From: Pycnococcus provasolii
Taxonomy: Eukaryota; Chlorophyta; Pseudoscourfieldiophyceae; Pseudoscourfieldiales
Length of the DNA stretch: 64,000 nucleotides
Direction: 5' to 3'
NCBI GenBank assembly: GCA_049487715.1
Contig: CP150579.1
Coordinates: 248,001 to 312,000 of the forward strand
The notes under the pieces were generated by a model. It made no database searches and had not been told where the DNA came from. It saw only the letters and a program-made list of their open reading frames with translations. Shown here piece by piece: positions 36,854 to 46,092 of the stretch (its first letter is position 1; each line of letters opens with the position of its first letter). The translations under genes and the position numbers were made by a program.

Positions 36854-37252
36854 TCAGATGACTTCCTTGAACTTGATGCGGCACTCCTCGACGCAAACGC
36901 CGTTGTCGCCGCACTTTTTCACGCACTCGACGTACTGCTGACGCATTTGCTTCGTGGCGATGCCGTTTTTTTCAACAGCCGCATGTTGTCGTTCACGTTC
37001 GAGTTCCATTTGGCGTTCAGCACGCGCTCGCTTGCGAGCTTTCTTCGCCTGGCTTTTCGTCATTCCCGTCGTGTCAACAAAAACGTCCTCAAGGTCGTCA
37101 GCAAGATTGTCATGGTTGTGCGCTTTCACCAGCGTCACACGCGCACCACGACGCATCATGCTCCCGGGGGCAGCGGCAGCACGGCGAGCCCTCACAGGAG
37201 CACGCACATGAGCACGAGGAGGACGGGAAAGACACTTCATGGAAAGAGACAT
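36854..37252 (-). CDS. small plastid-type protein with C-x3-C-x5-C-x3-C end
   Basis: The first ATG is 37252 (132 residues); the frame extends to 37369 with GTG only. Residues 1-~35 are basic and Ala-rich, like a transit peptide. Residues ~60-105 are a charged helix (KSQAKKARKRARAERQMELE). The C-terminal 25 residues carry VECVKKCGDNGVCVEECRI, a C-x3-C-x5-C-x3-C pattern that could hold two disulphides in a helical hairpin or bind a metal. I do not recognise the family. TTAGGGTTT-type motifs lie upstream at 37434-37470. Confidence 0.65.
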   Translation of the reverse strand: MSLSMKCLSRPPRAHVRAPVRARRAAAAPGSMMRRGARVTLVKAHNHDNLADDLEDVFVDTTGMTKSQAKKARKRARAERQMELERERQHAAVEKNGIATKQMRQQYVECVKKCGDNGVCVEECRIKFKEVI

Positions 37253-37911
37253 CGCCAAAGATCGAAAAGTATGACAAGACAAGTGGGAGGAAAAAGTGAG
37301 GAAAAAGTGAGTGTTGGCGTTTCCCAAAAAGATAAAAAGGTGGTTCGGGTGTGTTGTTTTTTGCGCCACGTCAGTTTTATTATCCTGGGTAAGAAAAATA
37401 TCTCAAACCTTCTCCGGCCCCGCGGGAGGTCAGGTTAGGGTTTGAGACTAGGGCTAGGGTTTGGAAAACCTTTCGGGTTCGAGAATAATAATAGGGGTTC
37501 TCTTTGGAGTTCGCTTTCTTTTATAGGGGTTTCGGGGTTTCGGAGGTTCGGGGTTTCGGGGTTTCGTTCTCTGTTTTTTTTTCTTTCTGATTTTTTTCTT
37601 CTTTCTTCTTTCTTCCACATAAATGTGGTCGGTCAGCCAACAAAACTCATCCATAACTAACTATAACTTCACTTCGTAAGGTTTCACAACTCGCGTCGTC
37701 GTTACATACTATGCTCTCAAAAAGAAGACGGATGTTTATTCCAGGCGAGCGACAACAAGACAACAGTGATGTCTTGTGTTGTTGAGGGAACAAGAATACA
37801 GTGCAATACTACCGGGTACTTCAATAATGAGTGAGTGCCATGACGTCGGCCGACTATCCAAGCTGTCAAGGTTTTCGAAAGATCGGAGAGGCGAGCTTGC
37901 AAAAGAAAGAA

Positions 37912-37945
37912 ATCTTTCAGCGTCACAGCAAAGACGCTGAAAGAT
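37912..37945. repeat. perfect 13-bp stem hairpin ATCTTTCAGCGTC
   Basis: ATCTTTCAGCGTC (37912-37924), an 8-base loop, then its exact complement (37933-37945). The same arm recurs at 38077-38089, preceded by a smaller hairpin (CTGAAAG-TGAT-CTTTCAG, 38068-38085). Confidence 0.85.
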
Positions 37946-38704
37946 CACAAAGTCGCCCTCAATAATCAGCTGATCGCACATCGCATCTTCCGGACTCGCG
38001 AGTGGAGGGAGTGACCCTCGAGGAGTGCTTGGAGATTGTTTGGGTCGCGCAAGGGACACAAAAGCGACTGAAAGTGATCTTTCAGCGTCTTGCCGCGATG
38101 CGAATCCGTCGAGACGTCGTCGAGCTATGCAAACGTCGCGTTTTATACAATATCGACGATGCGATGTGTCCAGCTCAGACATCAGAGTCCGAATCATGAA
38201 GATGGACTGCTTTTTCGATGCTTTGGACGATGTGCGATCCGAGCACGAACTACGAAGATGCATGCAAGCTGAAAAATCGGATGAGAAAAAGCAAAAGCGA
38301 CCCAAAAGCAAAAGCAAAAGCAAAAGCGCACACAAAAGCAAAAGCGCACACAAAAGCGCACGAGCACGAGCACGAGCACGACAGGAGTCGCCTTGCCGCC
38401 ACCTTCTGCACAAAAGAGAGTGCTCCAGCTGGCTTGCACGAGGCTTGTCGCGCATGAGCGGCATCACCCACTTTCATTCCCCACTCCTCTATCCTTAAGA
38501 ACTACATATCCGCCATACCTGTATTATCGTAGAGCTCTAGAGATATATCTCTCCCTGGAGGAATACTCTGCTCTGCTCTGATCTACTCTCCGTGTCTTGT
38601 CTGTTCGCCGATCGATCCACGCTTAAAGCGAAGTCTTAAGGCTTGCACGCTTTCTTCAAGTCTTCAAGATAGCTGTGTCTCTACGATAGTGTGTTTAGCC
38701 TGTG

Positions 38705-38715
38705 TTCTTAAGGTG
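38705..38715 (+). promoter_or_regulatory. TTCTTAAGGTG motif, copy 3
   Basis: One-base variant of the motif at 22384 and 28997, 101 bp upstream of the EamA transporter ATG. A GTCTTAAGGC lies further upstream at 38633. Confidence 0.4.
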
Positions 38716-38816
38716 AAGTCTGTAAATTTTGGTAAGTTTGTTGGGTAAGGAAGCTACTCCTTGTTAAGGAGCTGTTTGGGTTCAGCTGCTTCGTCGTCTT
38801 CGTCTTCGTCTTCGTC

Positions 38817-40022
38817 ATGATTTCTATGTCTCTTCCTACTACGACTCGGACTTGTGGGAAAGCTCTTCCCATTTCTCGTGCTCCTATAGGTATAGGCAAG
38901 AAGAATAAAAAGGTGCCGATCCAACGACGCCGCTTCAGGCCTGCTCCGTGTGTTGCGGTGGCGACAGTTGGGTCAGACACGCCGCGAGCGAACCAACTCA
39001 AAAACTTCAGCGGTGCTCTGCACCTCAACAACAAGAACAAGAACAGCAACACGAAGAACGCGTTTCAAGTCACCAAGGCGGCCTCTTCCATACCAGCACC
39101 CGTGCTTTCTGAACCTACAGACACGAGGCACAACAATAGCGAGTACACCACTTCGGAAGAGGACAGATGGCAAGGCATCCTCATGCTCAACATGCTCACG
39201 TTCCTCTTCGGATCGAACATCGCCGTTCTCAAAGGGGTGGAAAGTGCCGGCGTCGAACCGGGACTGTTCACGGCGATGCGGTTTGGAACAGCCGCACTGT
39301 GCCTACTTCCGTTTGCTCTCGAGGCGTTTGGCGACGCGCAGTTGCTCGTAGGTGGCCTTGAACTCGGCGTGTGGGCTTCGGGAGCATACGCAACGCAGGC
39401 GGTCGCACTACTCACGGCAGACTCCAGCCGTGTTAGCTTCCTGAGCGCGCTGACGGTCATCGCCGTGCCGCTGATTGCGGGTGCGTTTGGCCGCGAAATC
39501 TCGCCACGCGTATGGGGAGCAGCCGCGATTGCCATCGCCGGCATTGCCATGCTAACCGGCGGCGGTGGTGGCGTGGACGTCGGAGATGCTTGGGGTCTGC
39601 TCAGCGCGCTTCTTTTCGCCGTGCACATCTACCGCTCAGAGCACTACGCGCACGTGTGCGAAAAAGCGCCGACGAGCGTGATCGGCATTCAGATGCTTGT
39701 TGTTGCAGGATGCAGCTTCGGCTGGTATGCCGCTAGCGGCGAGATGTCCACAGCGCCACTTGACGTATCCGCGATTCCTTGGCTTCCCCTTCTCTACACG
39801 GGTCTCATCACGACAGCAGGCACGCTTTGGCTGGAGATGAAGGCGCTTCGCAACGTCAGCGCGCAGGATGCGGCGCTCGTGTACACCACGGAGCCGCTCT
39901 GGGGCGCTCTCTTCGCTTGGGCATTCCTTGGCGAGCGGTGGGGTGCGCTAGGTTGGGTCGGCGCGGCTATGATTGTGATGAGCTCGGCAACCGCGCAGAT
40001 GGCGTCGGAGGAGGAGACTTGA
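38817..40022 (+). CDS. EamA/DMT-family transporter, probably plastid envelope
   Basis: 401 residues from an ATG. Residues 1-~60 are basic and Ser/Thr-rich without acidic residues until late, a transit peptide. Residues ~115-395 hold ten hydrophobic segments in two EamA halves: the first begins GILMLNMLTFLFGSNIAVLKG and the second WGLLSALLFAVHIYRSEH. The end ALVYTTEPLWGALFAWAFLGERW is the classic last-repeat signature of the drug/metabolite transporter superfamily. Plastid members move metabolites such as amino acids, purines or glutathione-type thiols; the substrate cannot be told here. Confidence 0.9.
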   Translation: MISMSLPTTTRTCGKALPISRAPIGIGKKNKKVPIQRRRFRPAPCVAVATVGSDTPRANQLKNFSGALHLNNKNKNSNTKNAFQVTKAASSIPAPVLSEPTDTRHNNSEYTTSEEDRWQGILMLNMLTFLFGSNIAVLKGVESAGVEPGLFTAMRFGTAALCLLPFALEAFGDAQLLVGGLELGVWASGAYATQAVALLTADSSRVSFLSALTVIAVPLIAGAFGREISPRVWGAAAIAIAGIAMLTGGGGGVDVGDAWGLLSALLFAVHIYRSEHYAHVCEKAPTSVIGIQMLVVAGCSFGWYAASGEMSTAPLDVSAIPWLPLLYTGLITTAGTLWLEMKALRNVSAQDAALVYTTEPLWGALFAWAFLGERWGALGWVGAAMIVMSSATAQMASEEET

Positions 40023-40909
40023 GTTTGCAAACTCGTCTTTTTTCCTCACTTTTTTTTGTTTGAATGAAGCGTGTATATAATACATATAGGCTACGTTGTG
40101 TACGTGTAATGAGAAGAACATTTGCTTTTTTGGAACTCCCGTGACGTGGTGCCCATCGATTTGTGACTTGTGAGGGGGAGTGAGTGACTTGCTTGTCTAA
40201 CCCTTACCTGCGTACCTAGAGTTGGAATTTTAACTGGTGGGACCCACCCACTTGGCGGGCGCAACCCGCGGCAAGAAGCCCGCCTGCGGCCTGGCTGACA
40301 AAGCACTTGAGTTTGCAACTTGCAAGTTGTAAGAAGCCCACCTACCTAAAGTACTTGTGCCACAGCCCATAGTATATACTATATTATATGATTCCCGTCG
40401 TCGTGTCTTGTGCCAGCCTATGCATAATACGATTCTTCGGGTCCACCCACCGTCCGTGTGACAACGCCTAAGACTCGCGAGTGGCCTTGCACTCACTACT
40501 ATTGCATAATTAAATTACAACTGTAGTTTCACCTTCTAGTTAACTATCGTAGTTTCTTCTTTGGTTGGCCAACCTCCTGTATAAGAAGTAGTCGTATTAT
40601 TAATTAATAGCAAGGGTCACGTGGTGCGTTAGTGTTGTACATGTGTGAGAGCATGTGTTGTCACTTACTGTAACTGCCAACTGCCAACAACTAACAAGGA
40701 AGATGTGTACACGTGCGTGACCTATATACTCTATAAGTACCTGTCAGCTGTGTTTGGGAACATAATACCGACATCGGGGTAATGTGATGTCACAAAAGGG
40801 GCAATCGATTCCTCATAGGGTAGGATGGATTGGGAAAACCGCGTTGGATTTCCCCCCCGGGGGAGCCACATAATTATCCAACCTACCTTATTCCGGCCCC
40901 GTCTTCATC
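40023..40909. other. 887-bp AT-richer intergenic region, no gene seen
   Basis: No coding signal. It contains a small inverted repeat GGCGGGC (40254-40260) with GCCCGCC (40278-40284), a GGTGGGACCCACC palindrome near 40236, AAGAAGCCC repeats, and ATTATATAT-type AT tracts. A C7G5 palindrome lies at about 40852-40863, just before the next ATG. Confidence 0.55.
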
Positions 40910-42766
40910 ATGGCGATGATGCCGGAGTTTTATGACGCGCTCGTCTCAGGGGATGATGCTGGTGATGCTGGAGACGATGTCTCATCTGTTTTAGTTACGC
41001 TCCACTCCATGCACATCCTCTCTTCGGACGTCCTGCCGCTGCTGGGCGCACGTGACCTCGCCGTCCTAGCGTGCGTCTCGAAAGATATACGAGAGGCTGT
41101 CGCAGAAACACCGGCGTGGGCACGTATTGCTCGCTCGAAGTTTGGGGTGACGATGCTTGAGACTATTGAGAGGAAGTGGAATAAGAAGTGCTCGAAAAAA
41201 GTGCTCGGAGAAACACACTCGTCCTCCTCCCAAGAGGATTTGTCAGAGGAGCAGGGTGCGAACCTTGCTGGGAACAGCCTTCTTACTCGTAAGCAGGAAG
41301 GACTACGCACGCTCGCGAAATGTGCAAGCACGTTCGTGCCAACCGGCTGGAAGTGGTGTGGAGAAGACCTTGCCAGGGAAACACATGCACGCTATGCCGA
41401 CGAATTTGAGGGTGCCGTTGACCAGCGTCAGAGCATGGCACTTGCAAGGTCGGGGCACACAGCGACGCTGTTTGACGAACTCGGCATCGTCGTCGTCGTA
41501 GGGGGACTCGGTGCGAGGCGCGGAGGCGACGACGGACCGCCGGTCGTTGTTCTTCGTCCAGCTACCGGGGAGATGAGCATACCAACCGTCGTGGGCCCCT
41601 CGCCTTTGACGCGTTTCCGCCACGCCGCTGCGCGTGTGTATCCCAGCGACGTCGACGACGACGTTCTCGCGCAGCTCGGACCTCTCACGCGAGAGCAGGC
41701 AAGTGCAGGTGGCATGCTGCTCGTGCACGGAGGTTACAACTTCGACGGCGAATTCTTTGGCGACGTGCTGATAATGTGGACAAATGGCGAGGAAATCAGA
41801 TGGACGAGTCCGCTGGAATGTGAGGGAGAGGATGGCCTTGCCATCTGGCATCATACCATAACACGCGTGGGACCAGGTCGCTTCATCGCGCTTGGTGGCG
41901 AAATTATGCGTCCTCGCAGCTTTGGAGGCAACTCGCTTGTTCGTTCTCTTCGATCTCCGAGGGAACTTCGTCTTCGTGCTCGCATCTGGCGAACGCTCAA
42001 AACGGAGGTGGTCCCGCAACCAAATATGGCCATTGGTACCGGATTTATCGAGGTGGAAGACTGGGTCGGCGCGAGGTGGCTGCACGCCGCGGTTCACACC
42101 ACAGGCTCAGACGGCGATGCGAATACCCTGGTGGTGATGGCCGGCTTCACGGCGAACCGTTCGGACATGAACGGCGTGCGCCTTCGTCTACGTTCGACGG
42201 AGCTGGCTGTGATGTGTCCCGTGGTGCTGGACCTCGCGACTGATCCGCCGACGTGGACGATGCCTCCTTCGTCCAGCAGTTCACCGCAACCCGCGCCTCG
42301 CCATCGTTTCGGGTCGACGGTGTACGCGGATCGCTGGTGGGTGTTCCATGGCGGCTGTGGCAGCAATGGCTGGCGTGGTGATGCGTGCGTATTTGATTTG
42401 CACGAGCTTCGTTGGCGCGGTCAACTTCATGCCGGTCGCGACTACGTGAGCCACCGCACAATTGCTGGACACACGCTTGAGGGTGGCGTTGCGTTTGGAG
42501 GTTGCATTCCCACACCTTTGGGTATTGCTCCCGTCGCGAAGTGGGATGTGCTGTTACTGTGCGACGACTCTGCGCCGGAGGATGGCAATATGCCCTCCGA
42601 CGAGGAGGAGGAGGAGGAGGAGGACGACGACGATGACGAGGAGGACGTGGATTTGGACAGCTCAGATTTGGTCGAAAACGTCGTTGACGACGACGACAGT
42701 GACATCGACAATGAAAGCGACGACATGCACGCCAATGACGACAGTGACGAGGAGACTCCAGATTGA
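40910..42766 (+). CDS. F-box-like/kelch-type protein with acidic tail
   Basis: 618 residues from an ATG. Residues ~35-80 resemble an F-box helix set (VLPLLGARDLAVLACVSKDIREA, then PAWARIARSKFGV). Residues ~170-550 have kelch-type strands: SGHTATLFDELGIVVVVGG, GGMLLVHGGYNFDGEFFGDV and PRHRFGSTVYADRWWVFHGG, each ending in a GG pair. Residues ~560-618 are almost wholly Asp/Glu. F-box/kelch proteins bring substrates to SCF ubiquitin ligases; the acidic tail is unusual and could bind basic proteins. Assignment of the F-box is moderate, of the propeller stronger. Confidence 0.8.
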   Translation: MAMMPEFYDALVSGDDAGDAGDDVSSVLVTLHSMHILSSDVLPLLGARDLAVLACVSKDIREAVAETPAWARIARSKFGVTMLETIERKWNKKCSKKVLGETHSSSSQEDLSEEQGANLAGNSLLTRKQEGLRTLAKCASTFVPTGWKWCGEDLARETHARYADEFEGAVDQRQSMALARSGHTATLFDELGIVVVVGGLGARRGGDDGPPVVVLRPATGEMSIPTVVGPSPLTRFRHAAARVYPSDVDDDVLAQLGPLTREQASAGGMLLVHGGYNFDGEFFGDVLIMWTNGEEIRWTSPLECEGEDGLAIWHHTITRVGPGRFIALGGEIMRPRSFGGNSLVRSLRSPRELRLRARIWRTLKTEVVPQPNMAIGTGFIEVEDWVGARWLHAAVHTTGSDGDANTLVVMAGFTANRSDMNGVRLRLRSTELAVMCPVVLDLATDPPTWTMPPSSSSSPQPAPRHRFGSTVYADRWWVFHGGCGSNGWRGDACVFDLHELRWRGQLHAGRDYVSHRTIAGHTLEGGVAFGGCIPTPLGIAPVAKWDVLLLCDDSAPEDGNMPSDEEEEEEEDDDDDEEDVDLDSSDLVENVVDDDDSDIDNESDDMHANDDSDEETPD

Positions 42767-43286
42767 CCCCTGAACGTGGGCGTGATAACGGCTTTGTAAT
42801 CCCCGATTGGAACGACGAATGTTTTACGGGTAGTCCGTCTGCCATCCAAAAGAGATTACGCCTTCCATAAATTTCGCATGCATGGGTGCAAGACCATGCA
42901 GTTGACGTCAAGTCTCTGGACGTCGTGGTGGCGTAGCCAGCCTTGCCGAAGAGCTCGGGCCGCTAAGGCTCAAGCTAAGGAAGCGCGACGTAGGAATGTA
43001 AGATACTGTCCTGTATAGACTATTGATTTGTGGTAAGACCAACCCCGATGAAACCCCGAGTGAGTTCGAACCCCGAGTGAAACCCCGAGTTCGAACCGGT
43101 ATCCCCCGGGGGCTAGCTACGGAGGGGTTTGGTCCCCCCTTGGGCCGGGGCGCGCCGCCGCCGCCGAGTGACTCTCGAGCCCGGAGCCACCGACATTTCC
43201 GGCAACGTTCCGCTCTCGAACGAACAGTTCCTACTGCCTTTCAAGGAAGGTGTGCTTGTGGTTTCCTCTTCTTCTTGCTATTTACC
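42767..43286. other. 519-bp intergenic region before NOP56
   Basis: Contains a repeat of GAAACCCCGAGTGAGTTCG (43045-43097) and a palindromic ATCCCCCGGGGGCTAG at about 43102. Two GTTCGAACC strings resemble tRNA B-boxes but belong to this repeat. No gene seen. Confidence 0.6.
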
Positions 43287-44822
43287 ATGTCACCTTGCTC
43301 GCACGTCTTGTACGAGTGTGCGTCCGGTTTCGCTCTCTTTGAATACAAAGGGGGTCTGGACATCGCAGTGGGTGGGTCATCTCTTGAGTCATCTGCCGAT
43401 TTGTCGTCATTCGAGAAGTTTGGCAAGTGTGTGTCTTTAGTGTCATTCGCACCTTTCACATCAGCAGTTGACGCGCTCGAGCAAATTAATGCTGTTTCAG
43501 AGTCAAACTTGACGGACTCCCTGCGTGCTTTCCTACAGCTGAACATGCCGTCGTCAGGGTCAGGAGGTAAGAAGGAGTCGAAGAAGTCATCGAAAAAGTC
43601 AGACGGCGGGGTTACGCTGGGTGTTGGGGAGGCGAAGCTGGGCTCGGCAATCAGTGACACCTTGGGGTGTTCCGTCGTCGCAAATGAGTCCGTCAGTGAG
43701 CTCATTCGCGGGTGCCGCATGCACTTTGGACGCTACGTCAAGGACCTCATGGCGGACAGCGACCTGCAGAAGGCGCAGCTCGGTCTTGCGCACAGCTACA
43801 GCCGCGCGCGCGTTAAGTTCAACGTCAACCGCGTTGACAACATGATCATTCAGGCAATTGCACTCATGGATACTCTCGACAAGGACGTCAACACGTTCGT
43901 CATGCGTGTGCGCGAGTGGTACAGCTGGCACTTCCCCGAGCTCGTGAAGATTGTGCCCGATAACTACACGTACTGCCGCCTGTCGCTAATCGTTGGCGAC
44001 AAGAGCACGCTGGGGGAGGACAAGCTTTCGGAGCTTGAGGAAATTGTCGGCGACGAGGGAAAGGCGCGCGAAATTGTCGACGCGGCGAAGACGTCCATGG
44101 GGCAGGATATCACCGAGACGGACCTCGCCAACATCGAGAGCTTCGCACGTCGTGTCATCAACCTTGCGGAGTACCGCAAGAACCTGTCCGACTACCTGCA
44201 CTCGAAGATGGGCAATGTCGCGCCGAACCTGTCGGCACTTGTCGGCGACATCGTTGGGGCGCGCCTCATCAGCCACGCAGGCTCGCTGACAAACTTGGCA
44301 AAGTACCCTGCGTCGACCGTTCAGATTCTCGGCGCCGAGAAGGCTCTGTTCCGCGCGCTGAAGACGAAGGGCAACACGCCCAAGTACGGGCTTCTGTACC
44401 ATGCCTCCGCGGTGGGCAAGGCATCGGCAAAGAACAAGGGTCGCATCAGCCGTTACTTGGCGAACAAGTGCAGCATGGCGTCGCGCATCGACTGCTTTAG
44501 CGAGGTTGCGACATCCGCGTTTGGCGAGGCGCTGAAGGCGCAGGTGGATGAGCGGTTGGAATTCTACGCGAGTGGCGCGGCCACGCAGAAGAATTCCTCC
44601 GCGATGTCGGCGGCGGCGGAGAAGGCGGGCGTGGCTGTGAAGCCGACTAAGGATGAGCCGCAGAAGAAGGAGAAGAAAGAGAAGAAAGAGAAGAAAGAGA
44701 AGGAGGAGAAGGAGGAGAAGAAGGAGAAGAAGGAAAAGAAGGAAAAGGAGGAGAAGAAGGAAAAGCGCAAGAAGGACGACGACGACGACGACGCGCCAAA
44801 GAAGAAGAAGGCTAAGAAATAA
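43287..44822 (+). CDS. NOP56: NOP56 box C/D snoRNP core protein
   Basis: The start is taken at the ATG of 43287 (511 residues), where the family begins ([14 protein letters not shown]); the frame is open further upstream to 43023. The order is the NOP5NT domain (~1-75), a linker with [11 protein letters not shown], then the coiled-coil and Nop domain: [33 protein letters not shown], and the near-invariant block beginning [20 protein letters not shown] and ending [18 protein letters not shown]. The tail is KKE repeats. NOP56 with NOP58, fibrillarin and 15.5K guides 2'-O-methylation of rRNA in the nucleolus. [12 protein letters not shown] and the Ala-Leu-Met run separate it from NOP58 and PRP31. 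Confidence 0.96.
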   Translation: MSPCSHVLYECASGFALFEYKGGLDIAVGGSSLESSADLSSFEKFGKCVSLVSFAPFTSAVDALEQINAVSESNLTDSLRAFLQLNMPSSGSGGKKESKKSSKKSDGGVTLGVGEAKLGSAISDTLGCSVVANESVSELIRGCRMHFGRYVKDLMADSDLQKAQLGLAHSYSRARVKFNVNRVDNMIIQAIALMDTLDKDVNTFVMRVREWYSWHFPELVKIVPDNYTYCRLSLIVGDKSTLGEDKLSELEEIVGDEGKAREIVDAAKTSMGQDITETDLANIESFARRVINLAEYRKNLSDYLHSKMGNVAPNLSALVGDIVGARLISHAGSLTNLAKYPASTVQILGAEKALFRALKTKGNTPKYGLLYHASAVGKASAKNKGRISRYLANKCSMASRIDCFSEVATSAFGEALKAQVDERLEFYASGAATQKNSSAMSAAAEKAGVAVKPTKDEPQKKEKKEKKEKKEKEEKEEKKEKKEKKEKEEKKEKRKKDDDDDDAPKKKKAKK

Positions 44823-45367
44823 GTAGACCACGACGTGTTCGTTGTACTGTAATCAAAATGTTTGGACTTTTTTTAAATCAGAGACAAGAATGCCATCCAA
44901 TGGATATGAACTCGTTACAACAAATGTGTACGTACGTAGTGGTCGAAGACTTCTTGGACCAGCAGCACGCGCCGTATCCTTATATCATTCATTCATCGAC
45001 TTCTCATCATACTCGTCGAGGCTCATGAATGCTAATCTTCCTGCCGCTCGTAACTTACTTACTTGTCCGGTCGTGACTTGTCCGGACGATCCTCCAAGAG
45101 CTGCTACCAAATCCTGTAAATGGTAGACAGGCAGGGAGAGTATGATATACTGTACCACCACCAGTCAGGCATCCAAGGTAGTAGGTATGCGCTGAGGTAT
45201 CCTAGTATTGGTGAAGAACCAAGGAACTTGTACACTGGGTCCCTTGATTGACCAAGGTGTGTGACCCACCAGGCTGCCAGGAGTGGAATCATGCCACCAC
45301 ACTTGTAAACAACGTATTTTACTGGTAACGTCGACCCACCAGTGTAAAACTTAAGAGTAGTACTACA

Positions 45368-45505
45368 TGATATCACGTAACTTGGTTATATAATATATTC
45401 CCAAGCAAAGCCTGAAAGGAAAAGAAGCCCGCTTGTTGTATACTAGACTAGTCTATGATATCACGTTCGTTGGTCATATAACTACAGTACATATATTCCC
45501 AAGCA
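45368..45505. repeat. direct repeat pair TGATATCACGT...CCCAAGCA
   Basis: Two ~40-49-bp copies start TGATATCACGT and end ATATATTCCCAAGCA, 89 bp apart from start to start, differing by a small AT-rich insertion. Confidence 0.7.
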
Positions 45506-45602
45506 CGGTACAGATATGTACGAGCAAGTCCTTCTGGACAGAAAAAGGAGAAGGAAAACTACCTACCGGGTAGGAAAAAGGAATTTCCTCTAAAAGGGAA
45601 GT

Positions 45603-45604
<2 letters not shown>

Positions 45605-45632
<28 letters not shown>
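45605..45632. repeat. GA microsatellite
   Basis: Pure GA dinucleotide run of about 14 units. Confidence 0.9.
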
Positions 45633-45635
<3 letters not shown>

Positions 45636-46092
45636 CTTCGAGCACGCAACGTTATGTTGCACTACGATAATAAAGTGTTGTACATAACTTGTAAGGACGA
45701 AGTTGTGTACAGTATGTACTGTCTATCGTCGGAATTTGCACACTCCATCCTTTACAACTGGTAGTGAGTGCACACATTGCACCACTAGTGACGCCTGTGG
45801 ACTGTGTGTGACGACAAGTTCTTTGGGAGAGCCTGGGGAGGGTCATCATCACGAGAGACGTTCGAAGTGCACTGCGATGGTTGCGGATGGAAAGAAAGCT
45901 TGGATGGGACCATAATGATTCTGAATTATTGAGTTTACAGTATCTGTCAATTATTCCATGGATTGCATGTAGTTGTTGTGCAACAATCCATCCGGTTCCC
46001 CAACCCCGGTTAACCACGGGTTGTTGGGAGCACTTTGGGATACTACTTTCCCCCACCTAACTTTTAACCTGAAAAGTGACCTTTATCGCTTG

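Larger units (their letters stand above)
37253..38816. other. 1.56-kb divergent intergenic region with hairpins and simple repeats
   Basis: Between the small Cys-motif gene and the EamA transporter. It holds telomere-like motifs (37434-37470), GGGGTTTC repeats (about 37524-37566), hairpins around 37912-38089, an AAAAGC/GAGCAC repeat (38288-38380) and TTCTTAAGGTG at 38705. A 243-codon minus frame (37736-38467, ATG at 38464) is long for chance, but much of it is repeat-encoded and no domain is seen. Confidence 0.5.
44823..46092. other. 1.27-kb intergenic region with direct repeats
   Basis: No gene recognised. It contains TGTAA 26 bp after the NOP56 stop (44848), a pair of direct repeats (45368-45407 and 45457-45505), GACCCACCAG repeats (about 45268 and 45330), and a GA microsatellite (45605-45632). 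Confidence 0.55.

Noticed and set aside
37736-38467. 243-codon minus-strand frame
   Set aside because: A Leu/Cys run comes from an AAAAGC repeat, and no domain is seen. Length alone is suggestive, so it is mentioned under the intergenic region but not called.
43065-43100. GTTCGAACC strings like tRNA B-boxes
   Set aside because: They are part of a GAAACCCCGAGT repeat; no acceptor or anticodon stems can be folded around them.
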